This document shows positions 1 to 11,496 of a stretch of 64,000 nt of DNA, in pieces (the first letter of the stretch is position 1; the number at the start of each line of letters is the position of its first letter). The position numbers and the translations under genes are program-made. The stretch is from Stentor coeruleus (taxonomy: Eukaryota > Ciliophora > Heterotrichea > Heterotrichida > Stentoridae): NCBI GenBank assembly GCA_001970955.1, contig MPUH01000057.1, forward strand, positions 62,001 through 126,000. The letters are read 5' to 3'. The notes beneath the pieces are model-generated. The model worked only from the letters and a program-made list of their open reading frames with translations. It did not search any database and had not been told where the DNA came from.

Positions 1-1334
1 TTTTTTCTCTTTGACCGGAAGAAGTTTGTGCTTATGTTTATCCAAAAATTCATGTGGGGCAATTTCAATACTAATATCATTTGCTAACGAATTAACAGCT
101 TTTTGTATCCCAATCATCATATTCATAATCAAATCCCAGTGACTGTTTCCCCACCTAATCGACATCTGAGATTTAAATTTGATATGTTCCATAGAATTTT
201 CTTTTTCTTTTTCATTTTCCCATATATTTTCATCATTCCTCATATTTTTAGCTATTTCAACAACTTTAACTAGTCTTTGCATAATTTTCCCAATCCCATC
301 ATTTGATGTTTTTACAGAACTTACATAGCTTTTTTCTCCTATTGTAATNTTTCTTTTTCTTTTTCATTTTCCCATATATTTTCATCATTCCTCATATTTT
401 TAGCTATTTCAACCACTTTAACTAGTCTTTGCATAATTTTCCCAATCCCATCATTTGATGTTTTTACAGAACTTACATAGCTTTTTTCTCCTATTGTAAC
501 CATACTCTCATCACAATCTCCTTTTGGCATAGCACATTTACTAACATTTAATAATATCTGAGGACTATCACAATCATCTATTTGTGATTCAATATCTTCA
601 TTTTCAGATTCTATTGAATTCGATACAATTGGTTGTTGATTAAAACTTTTTAACTCTTGAATACTTGCTTCGAGTTCTTGGATTATCAAGTCTAAAGATT
701 GTTTTTGTGGGTTAATTATAGGTTTATTATGGAATTTTAGGTTTTCAGAAATCCTATGATTTATCACGTCAAACCATTCACCAAGCCCAGTGTTATTAAC
801 AGCAGAGTTTTGGAATTCTTCAAAGTCAATTTTCCCATCAAGTTTTGTGTCAAACTTATCAAAATAATTACGAATATTTTCTTTTGTCGCAGAGATTTCA
901 GCTCCAGTTAAAATATTATACATTTTCCAAACACTGACTATCCATGATTCAAATTGTGAGTAATTTATATCAACTGTTGCATCTTGAGTTATTAATCTAT
1001 AGCTTTGAAATAATTTTTCTTGTTGTGTTCCATGCATAAGTATATCCATGTATTCTAAATATTCTTTTAAATTTACTTGTCCACTTTTACTTTTGTTCAT
1101 AACTAAGAAAATTCTATCGGATATAAGTCGGGTTGGCTCCAAACCTAGAGGACCCATATTTTTACAGAATTTTTTCAAAGTAAAACCTTGAGCGCCTTCG
1201 CAGAGCTTTTGGAATTCTGTTGCGTATAATGAAAACTCTTTGTTTGAAAAACGGTATTTCTGTGAAAGGATCTTTAAATTTAGATCTACTGTTGCAAGGG
1301 TCTTACGCTTTTTCGTCTTTTTCCCGCATATCAT
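1..1334 (-). CDS. EF-hand (calcium-sensor-like) protein fused to the start of a phosphatidylinositol phosphate kinase; partial, runs off the left edge
   Basis: The N-terminal ~190 residues resemble a neuronal-calcium-sensor fold, with EF-hand loops around NKSKSGQVNLKEY and DTKLDGKIDFEEF. A low-complexity acidic linker follows. The single N at 349 is an unmerged overlap; reading across it gives one continuous frame whose last visible part includes WGNSHWDLIMNMMIGIQKAV. That is the signature just before the catalytic domain of PIP4K/PIP5K-type kinases. An NCS-like domain joined to a PIP5K is known in Plasmodium, so calcium control of PI(4,5)P2 synthesis is a reasonable inference. The catalytic core lies beyond base 1 and is not seen. 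Start chosen at the ATG at 1334 (MICGKK); an in-frame ATG at 1367 would add 11 residues. No N-myristoyl glycine follows the chosen Met. Confidence 0.65.
198..499. other. Assembly join: 150-nt overlap repeated around an N at 349
   Basis: Bases 198-347 recur at 350-499 with at least one mismatch (aacaac versus aaccac). The repeat abuts a single N. This is an unmerged contig overlap, not a real repeat; the PIP-kinase frame is continuous once one copy is dropped. Confidence 0.9.
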
Positions 1335-2328
1335 TTTAAAATATAATCGAATATGGATTCCCACCAAAATTTACTTTTTGGTTATATTTTGTATATAGTT
1401 TGACCTTGGAATATTTATTTCTTGTATGAAAATTTACTTTTTGGATATATTTTGTATATAATTTGACCTTGGAATATTTATTTCTTGTATGAAAATATAG
1501 TGTTTGTGTTAAGAATATTATTTTAAATTTATAAGTTTTTCTATGCAAACTCTATTATTTAATATAAGACTGAAATAAAACATAAACATGTGTCAAGTTC
1601 TGAAAAAAGATACTATGTGATATGTATTTTCTAAAATCCTCATACGAAAAACAAGAAGTTTATACAACTGAAATTATCTTCCAAGTTTATATTCAAAGAT
1701 TACTGTGAATTTTTAGGTAAAGAAATCCTTGATGTCTATAGACGTGGGTACAAAACTGTAATATTTTAATAAATAATAGATACAGGATCAGATAATCAAA
1801 ACTTATAAACAAGAATAGTTTATGTATTCGGTCTGGTAAAAAAAAAAAATATAAAACATATAAAATGCGGTTTTCATATCGATGATTTTTTAAGAATATA
1901 ATATTAGAAAACCAATAAACATTTAGAAATTTTTTAAGCAGAAAATGCTGGTTTCTAATACTTATAGTATAGAGAGAGTCAGTCTTTTAGTTTTTGAAGA
2001 GGTTTTGTCCTATATTCGAATTTTAAATTGAATGGAGAGGATTTATTATATATTATTTATATCAGAATATAATTTGACTAAAATTCTAATATATTCATTT
2101 ATCCCAAGGTTTAATTTATATAATTTTCTATTTAATCAATTTTTCCTTTACATTAAAAAGTATACAACATTACTAAATATTTTAATTCCATTATCATTTG
2201 AAATCCTATACTTAACAAATTCAGCATCCCAAAACAAATTTCTTCAAAAACTATTTTTTTGAAGATATAATACTTTAAACTACAAATCCATATCAAAACA
2301 ATAAACTTAAATTATAATCATAATATAT
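1335..2328. other. Spacer between divergent genes
   Basis: AT-rich, about 1 kb between two genes that point away from each other, so both promoters should lie here. It holds a 63-bp tandem duplication next to the left gene. An open frame at 2032-2262 is rich in I, L, Y and F in the way random AT-rich DNA is, and I do not accept it as a gene. Nothing else recognised. Confidence 0.6.
1366..1491. repeat. 63-bp tandem duplication, two copies
   Basis: Copy 1 is 1366-1428 and copy 2 is 1429-1491; they differ at only a few positions. No N is present, so this looks like a true duplication. It sits immediately upstream of the PIP-kinase start codon and could repeat a promoter element. Confidence 0.85.
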
Positions 2329-3990
2329 ATGAACAAACCCGAGTTCCAATGCAATTGTAAAAACTTCACTAAACTCCTTTGCAAAATGCACTTATCCGAA
2401 CATGTAAGTGACCCATCAGCAATCCACAATCCATACATACTTAACATAAACCCACAAGAAAGTACATCAAAAATAATAATCAAAGCTCTGATAAAAGAAA
2501 AACAGAATTGCGAATTAAGCATAAGAAACATTGCCACTACCTTTGAATCACTACAAAAACAACTAGAAATTACATTAAAAAAACATTTAAAAGAATTGAC
2601 AAGTTTTTCAAAAGATGTAGACAATTTAATAATCACAATATTAAATCACTCAGAAAATATCGTAGATGGGAATTTGAAAAAAACCCTAAGACTAAGCTCA
2701 GAATTAGCAAAAATCGAATGTGAAAAGTGGAAAATTGTTAATATAAAAGGTAATGTTGATATTATTACTAAATCTATAAAAGATTTATCTTTAGTTGATA
2801 TAAACCTGTCATGGATTTATGGTTCAGAAGAAAATTTTAATGATTTAACAACTAGTAAAAGTACTCAGTTTAAGCCTCAAATACCAATTGTAAGGCAGCC
2901 TCAAGAAAATATTGCTAGAAAAAGTGTACCAGTTAAAAGCAATAATATTATTGTAGCAAAAATGACTTGTCCTAATAATCATGAATATAAATGGAATCCT
3001 TATGCCCCACACTTATCATTTTCAACGAAAGGGAATTACGATTTAGAATGTACAGTGTGTGAAAGGAAATTTTCTAAATCTTGTTGGAGGTGTCAAATAT
3101 GTAATATTTATGCTTGTGAGCAATGTTCTAATGCAATTGGGATTCCTTGCCCTAAACTTGTATGCTTAAATAAACATGAACTTGTTTATAGAAGTGATGT
3201 TAATAGTTATTATGAGTCTAAAGGACTAGGAAATGGATATTCCTGCAAGAATTGTAATAAAAGAAAAACAGACTCTCATTGGCATTGTAGAAGCTGTAAT
3301 TATGATATATGTACAGAATGTGGCCGTACAGCAGGTTTCGCCCCAGTATCCAAACCTCCAATATGCAGCAATAATCATAATCTTAGCACTATAGTCATCG
3401 ATATTTTAACATGGTCATCATCTCAGCACATCTGCACAATATGCAAATCATCAGCTGCTGGTCTAGTTTATTATTGCCAAAAATGCTCTTATTTCCAATG
3501 TGAAGATTGTTATATACTATTAAGAAACCCAATAGCTTATCATCCTTCAGTTATGTGCCGAAATTCTCATTATCTCAATTGGTCTAATGAAATATCATAT
3601 AAGTGCCCATATTGCTTTGATGAAAAAAATGAAGGTTTTATGTGTAAACAATGTGATTTTCCTATGTGTGGAGAGTGTTCTATGATACTTATTGAAATTT
3701 TTATGGAAGGGAAAATAAAATATCATGGTGAAGAAAAACATATACTCAAATGGGCACAGAAACCATGGACTATTATTTCAATGAATGAATTTCAATGTTT
3801 ATTATGCGAAAATCTATTTTCAAATGTTGGTATGTTTGCATGTAAACTCTGCAAATTATTTATTTGTCTTAGGTGCTTTGATGATCCGAATAAACTGAAA
3901 AAAAAGCAGATTCCTGAAAGATTGAATATTCAAGATTTGAATAGGCTTATTATATTAGACAATCTTTTTGGAAATATACGCTTTAATTAG
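2329..3990 (+). CDS. Cys/His-rich zinc-binding repeat protein
   Basis: 553 residues. The first ~30 residues carry a B-box-like cluster (CNCKNF, LCKMH, SEH). Residues ~50-150 are helical, probably coiled coil. From about 210 to the end there are repeated CxxC...CxxC...H modules resembling ZZ or DC1-type treble-clef fingers, for example CERKFSKSCWRCQICN, YSCKNCNKRKTDSHWHCRSCN and FMCKQCDFPMCGEC. At least four modules are present. Such arrays bind zinc and usually mediate protein contacts; no enzymatic motif is visible. Ends in TAG, convergent with the next gene. Function unknown. Confidence 0.8.
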   Translation: MNKPEFQCNCKNFTKLLCKMHLSEHVSDPSAIHNPYILNINPQESTSKIIIKALIKEKQNCELSIRNIATTFESLQKQLEITLKKHLKELTSFSKDVDNLIITILNHSENIVDGNLKKTLRLSSELAKIECEKWKIVNIKGNVDIITKSIKDLSLVDINLSWIYGSEENFNDLTTSKSTQFKPQIPIVRQPQENIARKSVPVKSNNIIVAKMTCPNNHEYKWNPYAPHLSFSTKGNYDLECTVCERKFSKSCWRCQICNIYACEQCSNAIGIPCPKLVCLNKHELVYRSDVNSYYESKGLGNGYSCKNCNKRKTDSHWHCRSCNYDICTECGRTAGFAPVSKPPICSNNHNLSTIVIDILTWSSSQHICTICKSSAAGLVYYCQKCSYFQCEDCYILLRNPIAYHPSVMCRNSHYLNWSNEISYKCPYCFDEKNEGFMCKQCDFPMCGECSMILIEIFMEGKIKYHGEEKHILKWAQKPWTIISMNEFQCLLCENLFSNVGMFACKLCKLFICLRCFDDPNKLKKKQIPERLNIQDLNRLIILDNLFGNIRFN

Positions 3991-4030
3991 AAAGTAGTTT
4001 AATAGTTATTTAAGTTTGAATAAAAAATGC

Positions 4031-4115
4031 AATGAGAAGATTTTAAGCTATTTATGGGTTAATAATTATCTTNAATGAGAAGATTTTAAGCTATTTATGG
4101 GTTAATAATTACCTT
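4031..4115. other. Assembly join: 42-nt overlap repeated around an N at 4073
   Basis: Bases 4031-4072 recur at 4074-4115 with one mismatch near the end. It falls between two convergent genes and touches the last codons of the membrane-protein gene. Confidence 0.85.
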
Positions 4116-4889
4116 ACTTTCTGGTAAATCATGCTTTTCAACACCAAATTCTGATTGTTTGTTTTCATAATCCACAATATTACTAGGGTTTTCCAGATTG
4201 GCATTATTTTCTTTATCAATATCCTGTTTATAGCTGCAAGACTCCGAGTTATCTATAATATTTTTTTTTGAACAACAGCTTCTGACTTTAATAAAACGTG
4301 CAACTTCAAGAGATATAACAATAATCAAAAGACAGGACATAAGAATTATATAAGTTATTCCATTATCAAATGTTACACCTATATATATAGGACTAACATT
4401 AACAGTATATGGATAAAGAACTGCTACTGCATATGAAACCATGAAAAATATGGGATAAATGTAATGGGCTCGATAAAAAATAATATTACTCATACAGAAA
4501 TCTCCTATAGTCACAACTACTGGAAATGTATGAGATGTTATACGTTGCTCTAAAAATGCAGTTGTATCTAGTAAAAAAGGAAAGTAATAGCACCAAAACA
4601 TTAGAGTGATCATTATATTCATAGGCCAGATAATTTCAAAAATTACATAACTTATACGACGAAGAGGATATACTTTATAGCCTATACTAACAATAAGAAA
4701 GTAAAGAAATGTTATTGTTATAGCCCAATAAGTTATGTAAACGAACATATCTATACCATCAAAGAAAATACAAAATAAAAAGTAAAATGCTGTAAATACC
4801 ACACTGATTAAGCGAAATACTAAAAGCCCTTTACTCTCTTTGTAATGATGCTCTGTATGAAAATAAGCTAATGTTGAAATCCATCCCAT
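4095..4889 (-). CDS. Multi-pass membrane protein, FAR-17a/AIG1/rolling-stone-like
   Basis: 264 residues with about six or seven hydrophobic segments between residues 20 and 200, then a polar, acidic cytoplasmic-type tail. The stretch SHTFPVVVTIGDF followed by RAHYIYP resembles the conserved H...D...H...YP pattern of the AIG1/rolling-stone membrane family, whose animal AIG1/ADTRP members are serine/threonine hydrolases of fatty-acid esters. The match is by pattern only, so enzymatic activity is uncertain. The start MGW is the first ATG after an AT-rich leader. The C-terminal end lies at an assembly overlap, but the stop is supported by the intact copy. Confidence 0.65.
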   Translation of the reverse strand: MGWISTLAYFHTEHHYKESKGLLVFRLISVVFTAFYFLFCIFFDGIDMFVYITYWAITITFLYFLIVSIGYKVYPLRRISYVIFEIIWPMNIMITLMFWCYYFPFLLDTTAFLEQRITSHTFPVVVTIGDFCMSNIIFYRAHYIYPIFFMVSYAVAVLYPYTVNVSPIYIGVTFDNGITYIILMSCLLIIVISLEVARFIKVRSCCSKKNIIDNSESCSYKQDIDKENNANLENPSNIVDYENKQSEFGVEKHDLPESKVIINP

Positions 4890-6314
4890 TTTTTATTATA
4901 AGCAAAATTATTTATAGTTAAATGCTTTGAATAAGATTTACATGTAATTTTAATTTATTTTTTAAACTTTCTATTGTGTGTAATCTATGCTTAAAAATTG
5001 CAGGCTCAGTCTGATTGTTCCTAGTGATTTTGTTGAAAAATGCATATTTATCAAATAAAATTTTCGAACTCTGGAAAACAAAAATCGAAAAAAAACGGGA
5101 AAAAATTTTGCACGAACTTTTTTCATTTTAAAGAAAGCATGATTATACTATAGGAAGCATATTAAAATGTTTAGATGTTTTATAAAAGATTTGAATAGCT
5201 TTACAGTAATAGTTTATTTTCAAAAAAAAAGAAGAAGAAGAAAGTATTTATTAAAAGCTCTTGTGAGACATGGATATAAGTGAAGTTGTACATGATGAAT
5301 TTTTATATCAGAGATTGTATTAAGAGACTGAATTTTTTTAAAAGCAATTTGCCTATATTTTATATGAAAAAAATTGGCTTATAGTGAGAAAAATGATTTT
5401 TTTGCTTTATAAGATAGTTATGGGACTGTGTAATTATTCTTGTTGGAAAAAGTATGAAAAAGATATATAGTCCATGACCAAGAAAATAATGTGCTTATTT
5501 TGATTAAGAAACCATGAAAATATACTATAAAAACTAAATTTTGATTTAATTACTAGAATTTTTTATGAAGGTAAGGTTTCTATTTAATCAATACACGATT
5601 TGTATGTGTTTGAAGTGTTTTCATGACTAAAATAGTATAAGTATCAATAAGATTTCAGAAGTTGAAACTATTTAATACTCATAAATTAGTTAGATATTAA
5701 AGTAAATACAAGTAATAAGTGTTTAAGAATACTCTAGGTTGATAATAATCATATCACATTCAAAGTTAGTAAATATAACCAAAAAATTCATATCAAAATT
5801 ACTTCAAAAAGTATATAGCTTATAAGACAAAGCAGTAAGTTTTTTTTGTACAAATATTTAATGTGGAATTTTAAATTTAAGAGCTTCTTATAGTTAGTGT
5901 TTGACTGTTTTGAACAAAGAGAATAAATATAATAACTGAGACTTATTATAAGAAAATAAGTAAAAATAAAAGTTTTTTCCCAATAAGTTAAAAATAAATA
6001 TATCTCCTTACCAAAATAAAACTCTAAGATTCTAAATTCAAAGTACACAAAGCATAATTTAAAATCTAAATACTTTTTATCCTTTTACTCTCAACATAAT
6101 GTTCTTAAAAAAATGCTACCTAAACCAAAAAAATCCAATCCATTACCAACTCATCATCCCAACCCTAATTTTCATATAAAATCCTACAAAATCATCTAAA
6201 TTATCTAAAAAAAAAACTTGATCACAATCCCATAACTATTAAAATGAATAAATTTCATAAAGCATCCCATTTACATTCAAAATCTCATCCCTCCCTAAAA
6301 ATCTACTTAAATAT
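4890..6314. other. Long spacer, no gene recognised
   Basis: About 1.4 kb between two minus-strand genes. The left and middle parts are G-containing and C-poor on the plus strand; 6060-6310 is C-rich and almost G-free. An open frame at 5788-6048 (minus) is AT-driven and unconvincing. No tRNA-like element found. Confidence 0.6.
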
Positions 6315-6740
6315 TTAGGCAGACAGTATCGCTTGTCCTCCTTGTTTCTTAATCCTCTCTTCAGCTTTTGTTGAAAATATTCTAGCTTTGACTATCACAG
6401 GTCTAACCAGAGTACCTCTACCAAGAACTTTGAAATATCCATGTTTCGCTACATCAACTACTGGTATTTCTTTGGCTTTCAATTCATCTTGAGTCAATAA
6501 GCTATTGATTGTATCAAGGTTCACTGTAGGACACCAGGATGGATTTTTCTTCATGTGGAACACTCGCATACCAGTTTTGCCAAAGTAACCTGGGTGGAAC
6601 TTGTCAAATAAGATTCTGTGATGATGAAGTCCTCCTGCGTTTCCTCGGCCACCTGGATGTTTACGGTGTTTGCCGATACGGCCATGACCCATACTCACAT
6701 GTCCTCTCATCTTTCTAGTCTTCTTCAGGCGTGCCACCAT
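6315..6740 (-). CDS. RPL27A: 60S ribosomal protein L27a (uL15)
   Basis: 141 residues, close to the usual length of ~148. It carries the family hallmarks [13 protein letters not shown] near the N-terminus, [35 protein letters not shown], and CPTVNLDTI. It is a large-subunit component near the peptidyl-transferase region. No intron. The second residue is V where most eukaryotes have P. The right flank (5' side) is the G-rich half of a divergent spacer. Identification is secure. Confidence 0.97.
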   Translation of the reverse strand: MVARLKKTRKMRGHVSMGHGRIGKHRKHPGGRGNAGGLHHHRILFDKFHPGYFGKTGMRVFHMKKNPSWCPTVNLDTINSLLTQDELKAKEIPVVDVAKHGYFKVLGRGTLVRPVIVKARIFSTKAEERIKKQGGQAILSA

Positions 6741-7684
6741 TTATAACATCCATTGTTCAAAGGAAAGAATATATAGGTAGGAAGATTTTTTGTGTGGAAA
6801 TTTTGGGGGAAATTTGTAAGGATGTGCTGGGTTAAATCAGATATTGAGTGATATAGGAGTTTTTTTAGAGTTTAAGATAAGGTTTTGGGGTAAAGAGTGG
6901 CTTGATACTTATTAGAGGATTATGAGATGGGAAATCATGGAATTTAGAGGCTTGTTGTAATAATTTTGATAAAATTGGAAATTTGATTTTTTTGATTTTT
7001 TTAGGAGCTAAGATAAAGTTTATGATAAAATTATTTGGAAAGGTAGGGTAGATGATTATTAGGGTTATAAGAGAGAATGATTTTAAATAGTTTGAAATTT
7101 GATAAGATGAAATAATGCTAAGAGTCTAATAAAGCTTTTCTTTTAAAAAGACAAGGGCCCAAACTTTAAAAAGTGATAATCCTATATACTTTTTACTTAA
7201 AAATTGAAGCAATATCGAATTATGCATATCAAATAGCTAATAGCATTTACAATTTGATTCACCACTTATTTAAATATCAAATAATACTTGATCAACTATT
7301 AGAGAAATCTATACTAATTCCATAACAATCCTTCCTTTAATTTAACATTTCACATATTTAATAGTTATTTTATCTTTATCATTGTCTAAAAAATTTGCAC
7401 TCAGAATTCATCTAACAAAAATATTCCTTAATCAAAAAACAAATAAAATCAACTAAATAAAACTTTCACTACCTCCTTAATTAAAATCTCTTATAAAATC
7501 TCTCCTAGATTCTCCATGTTAAAAAAATCCTAACATTTTTTCATTCAACTCATCATAAAAAATACATCTTCAAAAATCAAAGTAACATATAAGCATAAGC
7601 ATCATATTATACTTTTATGATATTTTACTTTAATAATTATACACTTTTTCGATTTTTGCGGTTATTATTATTAGCTTTTTATAA
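6741..7684. other. Divergent promoter spacer with a sharp composition switch
   Basis: Between uL15 (minus) and the LRR gene (plus). From 6741 to ~7140 the plus strand is rich in G and poor in C; from ~7150 to 7684 it is C-containing and nearly G-free. Each gene is therefore preceded by a G-poor sense strand. No open frame of note. Confidence 0.6.
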
Positions 7685-10454
7685 ATGTTTTCAAAATCGC
7701 AAGTATCACTCCCATTAATAGTCACTCCAAGACTTGCAGAAACAGATAGGATTATGAATAAGGGTTCATCAATTTACTCAAAAAAAGAAGATACTGCTGA
7801 TCGGCACTTTATGATTAAAAGTAAATCTAACCAAAAGAGAAAATCTGGGAATAACTCTTTATTTAACCTGAACCCTGCAGATGCAAGAATGGAGTTTTTT
7901 ACTTCAATGAAGGTGATTCATAAGAGCGAACCAAAAATTGTTCTTGATAATGGGAGAAATGCATATTTGACTGAATGTCAGAAAAACCGACTTAACCCGA
8001 TTCCTTTGTCTTTCGCCAAACCGACGATGTCAAGTATAAATCTTAGCAATTTTTCAATGGGGGATAATTATGCTGCAGCATTTGCTAAAGGTCTTAACAA
8101 AGCTAAAAATCTTGAAGTTCTCAACATCGGCGCCAATAGCCTCTCCCCCCGTGGTACCCATCAAATAATATCCCAAATAACATCCAAAACCCTACAAGAA
8201 TTGAATCTTAAAAACAACAAAATCGATTTACAAAGTATAGTCCCAATAATAAAACTAATCCAAAAACGAAATTCCCTCAAATACCTCAATTTAGAAAATA
8301 CATCAATATCTGATACCCAAGTAGTCCAAATCTGTGAAACTTTAAACACAAACAATTCCCTAACTTTCCTTTGTCTAGCATTAAATTCCTTAGGAATAAT
8401 CGCAGCTGCCGCAATAAAAAAGATGCTTGAAGAAAACTCGACCCTTAAAAAACTTGACCTTCATTGGAATAATTTCAAAGATATGGGTTCAGCGTTAATA
8501 TTTGAAGGACTTACAAAAAATGACACTTTAAAAGAACTTGATTTATCTTGGAATTCAATAGGTCAAAGTAATGATAAAAAAGGTTTATTAAAAATATCAG
8601 CCCTACTTCCTTTAGTACAAGGTCTAAAGCATTTAGATTTATCATTTAACTCATTTACTATAGAAGAATGTGAAATTTTATCAAAAGGTTTAAATGAAAA
8701 CCATACAATTTTGGGACTTCATTTTATGGGAAATAATGGGCATATTGATCCTGAAGGGTTTTTGATAGCGATAAGTAAAAGTATGATGACAAATGAAACT
8801 CATCTTTATACTCGACTTTTTGAAGAATCAAAACTCCAATTGAAAAAACGCCAAAAAGTTAAAAACAATTGTTGGATATGTGAAAATTGGACTGAGACTA
8901 ATATTGTTATAGACCCAAGGGTTTTTGGTTTAAATTTAGAATGCCAAGTTTTTATTCATTTAGAATGTGATGGGTATGGGCCTGATATTATGATAGAGGA
9001 AAATGGTAAGTTTTGTATTACAAGAATGATGCCTCCTGGAGAAAATAAGTTTTTTTTCAGTCATAATAATAGTCCTATAAGATGTAATGAATATCAAACA
9101 ATGGATTTAATTAGACCAGTTGGTATTAACAAGAATTATTCTGAGGATTATAGTTTTAAGGTCAGTACTTTGGCTGTTAATAAAAAAAATGTTATTCCAA
9201 CAGCTTTTGATTATGGGTGTAAGCTTAAAGCGATACCAAGAAATGAGAAGTTTTGGTTTAAAAAAGTTGTGGTTGAAGTTGAGAAGGAGCCTTGGGATGT
9301 GAAAAAGTCGATATTTAAAGATTACAAGTTTTTAGATGAGAAATTGCTTGAGGAGTGTTTGGAGTTTGATTGGGACCAGTCACGACTCCCAAATTGGCTG
9401 AAATCTCAAGACCATGAAGCTATGAAAGAGATACTAAAAAAGTCTTATAAACAGATAATGGAAACTTTCAGATATTTAGGATCACAAGGTAGCAATGAAT
9501 TACTAGCAGTAGGAAGCAATATTATAACAGAATTTCTCTACAAATGTAAACTTATCGATGACTTATACCAAGTAAGCTACTTAGGGGTGAATTGGAATGC
9601 TGTAAGTAATCCAAAAGAAAAAAGAAAACAATATAATCCTTGGAACGCTCTAGTAAGATATGAATTCGTCGAACTCCTAATAAGAATTGCCCATGAAAGA
9701 TACGTAAAAACTAAAATCTGTGAAACAATCCCTGAAGGTTTTGCAAGGATGGTAGATGAAAATCTTTTAAAAGTTTTATCAATAAATGACAGTAACATAT
9801 GGAGATNCGTAAAAACTAAAATCTGTGAAACAATCCCTGAAGGTTTCGCAAGGATGGTAGATGAAAATCTTTTAAAAGTTTTATCAATAAATGACAGTAA
9901 CATATGGAGATTTCGTGAATATATAAATGAAGATATTGACACAATATTAACATCAAATAAACAAACTTTACTTAATNTTTCGTGAATATATAAATGAAGA
10001 TATTGACACAATATTAACATCAAATAAACAAACTTTACTTAATATATACAAGAAATACTCTGGAAGAAAAACTTTACCAGGACAAAAACCTTTTATGAGT
10101 ATTGAAGAATTTAGACAACTTTGTTATGATGCGAATTTAGTACCTAAAGATTTACCTATTAGGGAAATTGATTTATGTTTTTCTCAAGCAATGATGATGC
10201 AAGCTGATGAAATTAATCAGAAAAAACATGTGGAAATGAGTTTTGTTGAGTTTATTGAAGCAATTTGTAGAGTAAGTTCGTATTTCTGTCAGAAAAATCA
10301 GGATAAAGGGTTTGACAGCGATTCTCAGGAAGAAAATGAACAGGATTATGAAGAGAGTGTTATTGCTAGGATGAAACTTAAAAGGAATGTACGGAGAACA
10401 ATTAAAAACTTGTACCCGCTAGTACCACGTAATTTTTGTGATTATGATGCTTAA
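7685..10454 (+). CDS. Leucine-rich-repeat protein with a CWICE-type middle domain and EF-hand-like tail
   Basis: Two unmerged overlaps (N at 9807 and 9977) split the frame. With one copy of each dropped, the gene is 865 codons and stays in frame to TAA at 10454. Residues ~110-370 hold ribonuclease-inhibitor-type LRRs (LxxLxLxxNxL, e.g. LKELDLSWNSIG, LKHLDLSFNSF). Residues ~395-470 hold a domain beginning CWICENW with PPGENKFFF near its end. The C-terminal ~230 residues are helical and EF-hand-like (KPFMSIEEFRQLCYDANL, MSFVEFIEAICRVS) but lack intact calcium loops. Similar architectures occur widely in ciliates; a scaffold role, perhaps ciliary or cortical, is inference only. Confidence 0.8.
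9703..9911. other. Assembly join: 104-nt overlap repeated around an N at 9807
   Basis: Bases 9703-9806 recur at 9808-9911 with one mismatch (ggttttgc versus ggtttcgc). It artificially repeats about 35 codons of the LRR gene. Confidence 0.92.
9911..10043. other. Assembly join: 66-nt overlap repeated around an N at 9977
   Basis: Bases 9911-9976 recur at 9978-10043. It breaks the LRR gene frame artificially. Two such joins within 170 bp imply a very short contig here. Confidence 0.92.
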
Positions 10455-10875
10455 GTAATGAGATTATGTTTTGCAGATTTGGTAGAATTGAATAAAATAT
10501 TTTTTAATTTTATTTATGAATTTAGGAGGAGATATTTTATGGTATGAGAATTCTAAGGTTTAAAATATACTATAAAAATCTTCATATTACAGAGTTTTAA
10601 TAATAAAATTTAGTTTATATTTTTATCATTATTTTGCTTCTGATATCCCATAAATTTTATTAACCCTTATATTAAACTCTGATTTCCTTATAAAAACCAT
10701 AAGCCTCTCTTTTAATCTTTATATTTTACTTTATTATATCTAAATATTAAACTCTGATTTCCTTATAAAAACCATAAGCCTCTCTTTTAATCTTTATATT
10801 TTACTTTATTATATATAAAAACTATATTCAAATTATACATTTTTTTTACTATTACAAACCTATTTAAGAAAAGAA
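10455..10875. other. Spacer between convergent genes
   Basis: 421 bp between the stops of the LRR gene (plus) and the EF-hand gene (minus). It contains a 75-bp-period tandem duplication and no open frame of interest. Confidence 0.6.
10669..10814. repeat. Tandem duplication, 71-bp unit at 75-bp period
   Basis: Copies 10669-10739 and 10744-10814 are essentially identical, with a 4-bp link. No N between them, so a genuine and recent duplication in a 3' flank. Confidence 0.9.
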
Positions 10876-11496
10876 CTAAATTAAATCCATTAAGTTGTTG
10901 TAGCATTCAACAAACTCATCAAAGTCTACTTTATCATCATTGTTCTTATCAAGTTTCTCAAATTGTTTTTCCACAAACTCATCATAATCAATCGCTTCCT
11001 TAACCCCTAAACATGATAGTAAAACTTTTAATTCAATCATATCCAAATAGCCACTTAAGTCTTTATCAAATTCTGAGAATATATTAATAGCATCTTCTAA
11101 TGCCCTCTGAGCATATTTTATATAATCTGCTTCTTGATTTTGTGATATAAGTCTAAGTCTGAATATCTATATGGATTCTACAGGTAATTGATTTCTCATG
11201 AGCATGCTATAGAGTAATACGAATCTTTCCCAGGACAAGGTTGGGTCCATGGTATTTAATCCATATCCGAAAAACATGACGTAATACTTGTCTAGACGGT
11301 CTTTTTCCATGTAAAAGCCAATGTGTCGGAGGAGACTTGGTAGTTCTTCGGTGTCTATAACTCCTCGTTTTTCTAGGTCGAATTTATCAAAGTGCTCTCT
11401 GGCGTATGCAATTTCTTCCCTTGACAAGGTAGGGTCTGAAGGGCTGATCATTGCAAGCCTTTTTACTCGTGGTCCTCTTACTTTTCTTGAACTCAT
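10876..11496 (-). CDS. EF-hand calcium-binding protein (one 15-nt intron)
   Basis: The frame from ATG at 11496 appears to end at 11167, but this TAG is the last codon of a 15-nt intron at 11167-11181; behind it the frame continues to TAG at 10876. The spliced protein is 201 residues. EF loops: DLEKRGVIDTEEL (~42), DKDLSGYLDMIEL (~140) and a canonical DKNNDDKVDFDEF (~178); the second hand is degenerate. The basic N-terminus (SSRKVRGPRVKRLA) resembles centrin-type leaders. A calmodulin/centrin-like calcium sensor is likely, but not assignable to a named subfamily. Confidence 0.85.
11167..11181 (-). other. 15-nt intron
   Basis: Sense sequence GTAGAATCCATATAG. Its in-frame TAG would end the protein before the last two EF-hands; removal gives a continuous EF-hand frame. 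Confidence 0.9.

Noticed and set aside
198-499. 150-bp tandem repeat in the PIP-kinase gene
   Set aside because: Directly abuts an N and is an assembly overlap.
2032-2262. 76-residue open frame
   Set aside because: TTG or AT-driven start, composition as in random AT-rich DNA, and no similarity noticed.
2404-2419. 16-nt GTAAG...CAG intron-like sequence in the zinc-ribbon gene
   Set aside because: Removing 16 nt would break a long, clean reading frame.
5788-6048. 86-residue minus-strand frame
   Set aside because: Hydrophobic/aromatic AT-driven composition with no domain.
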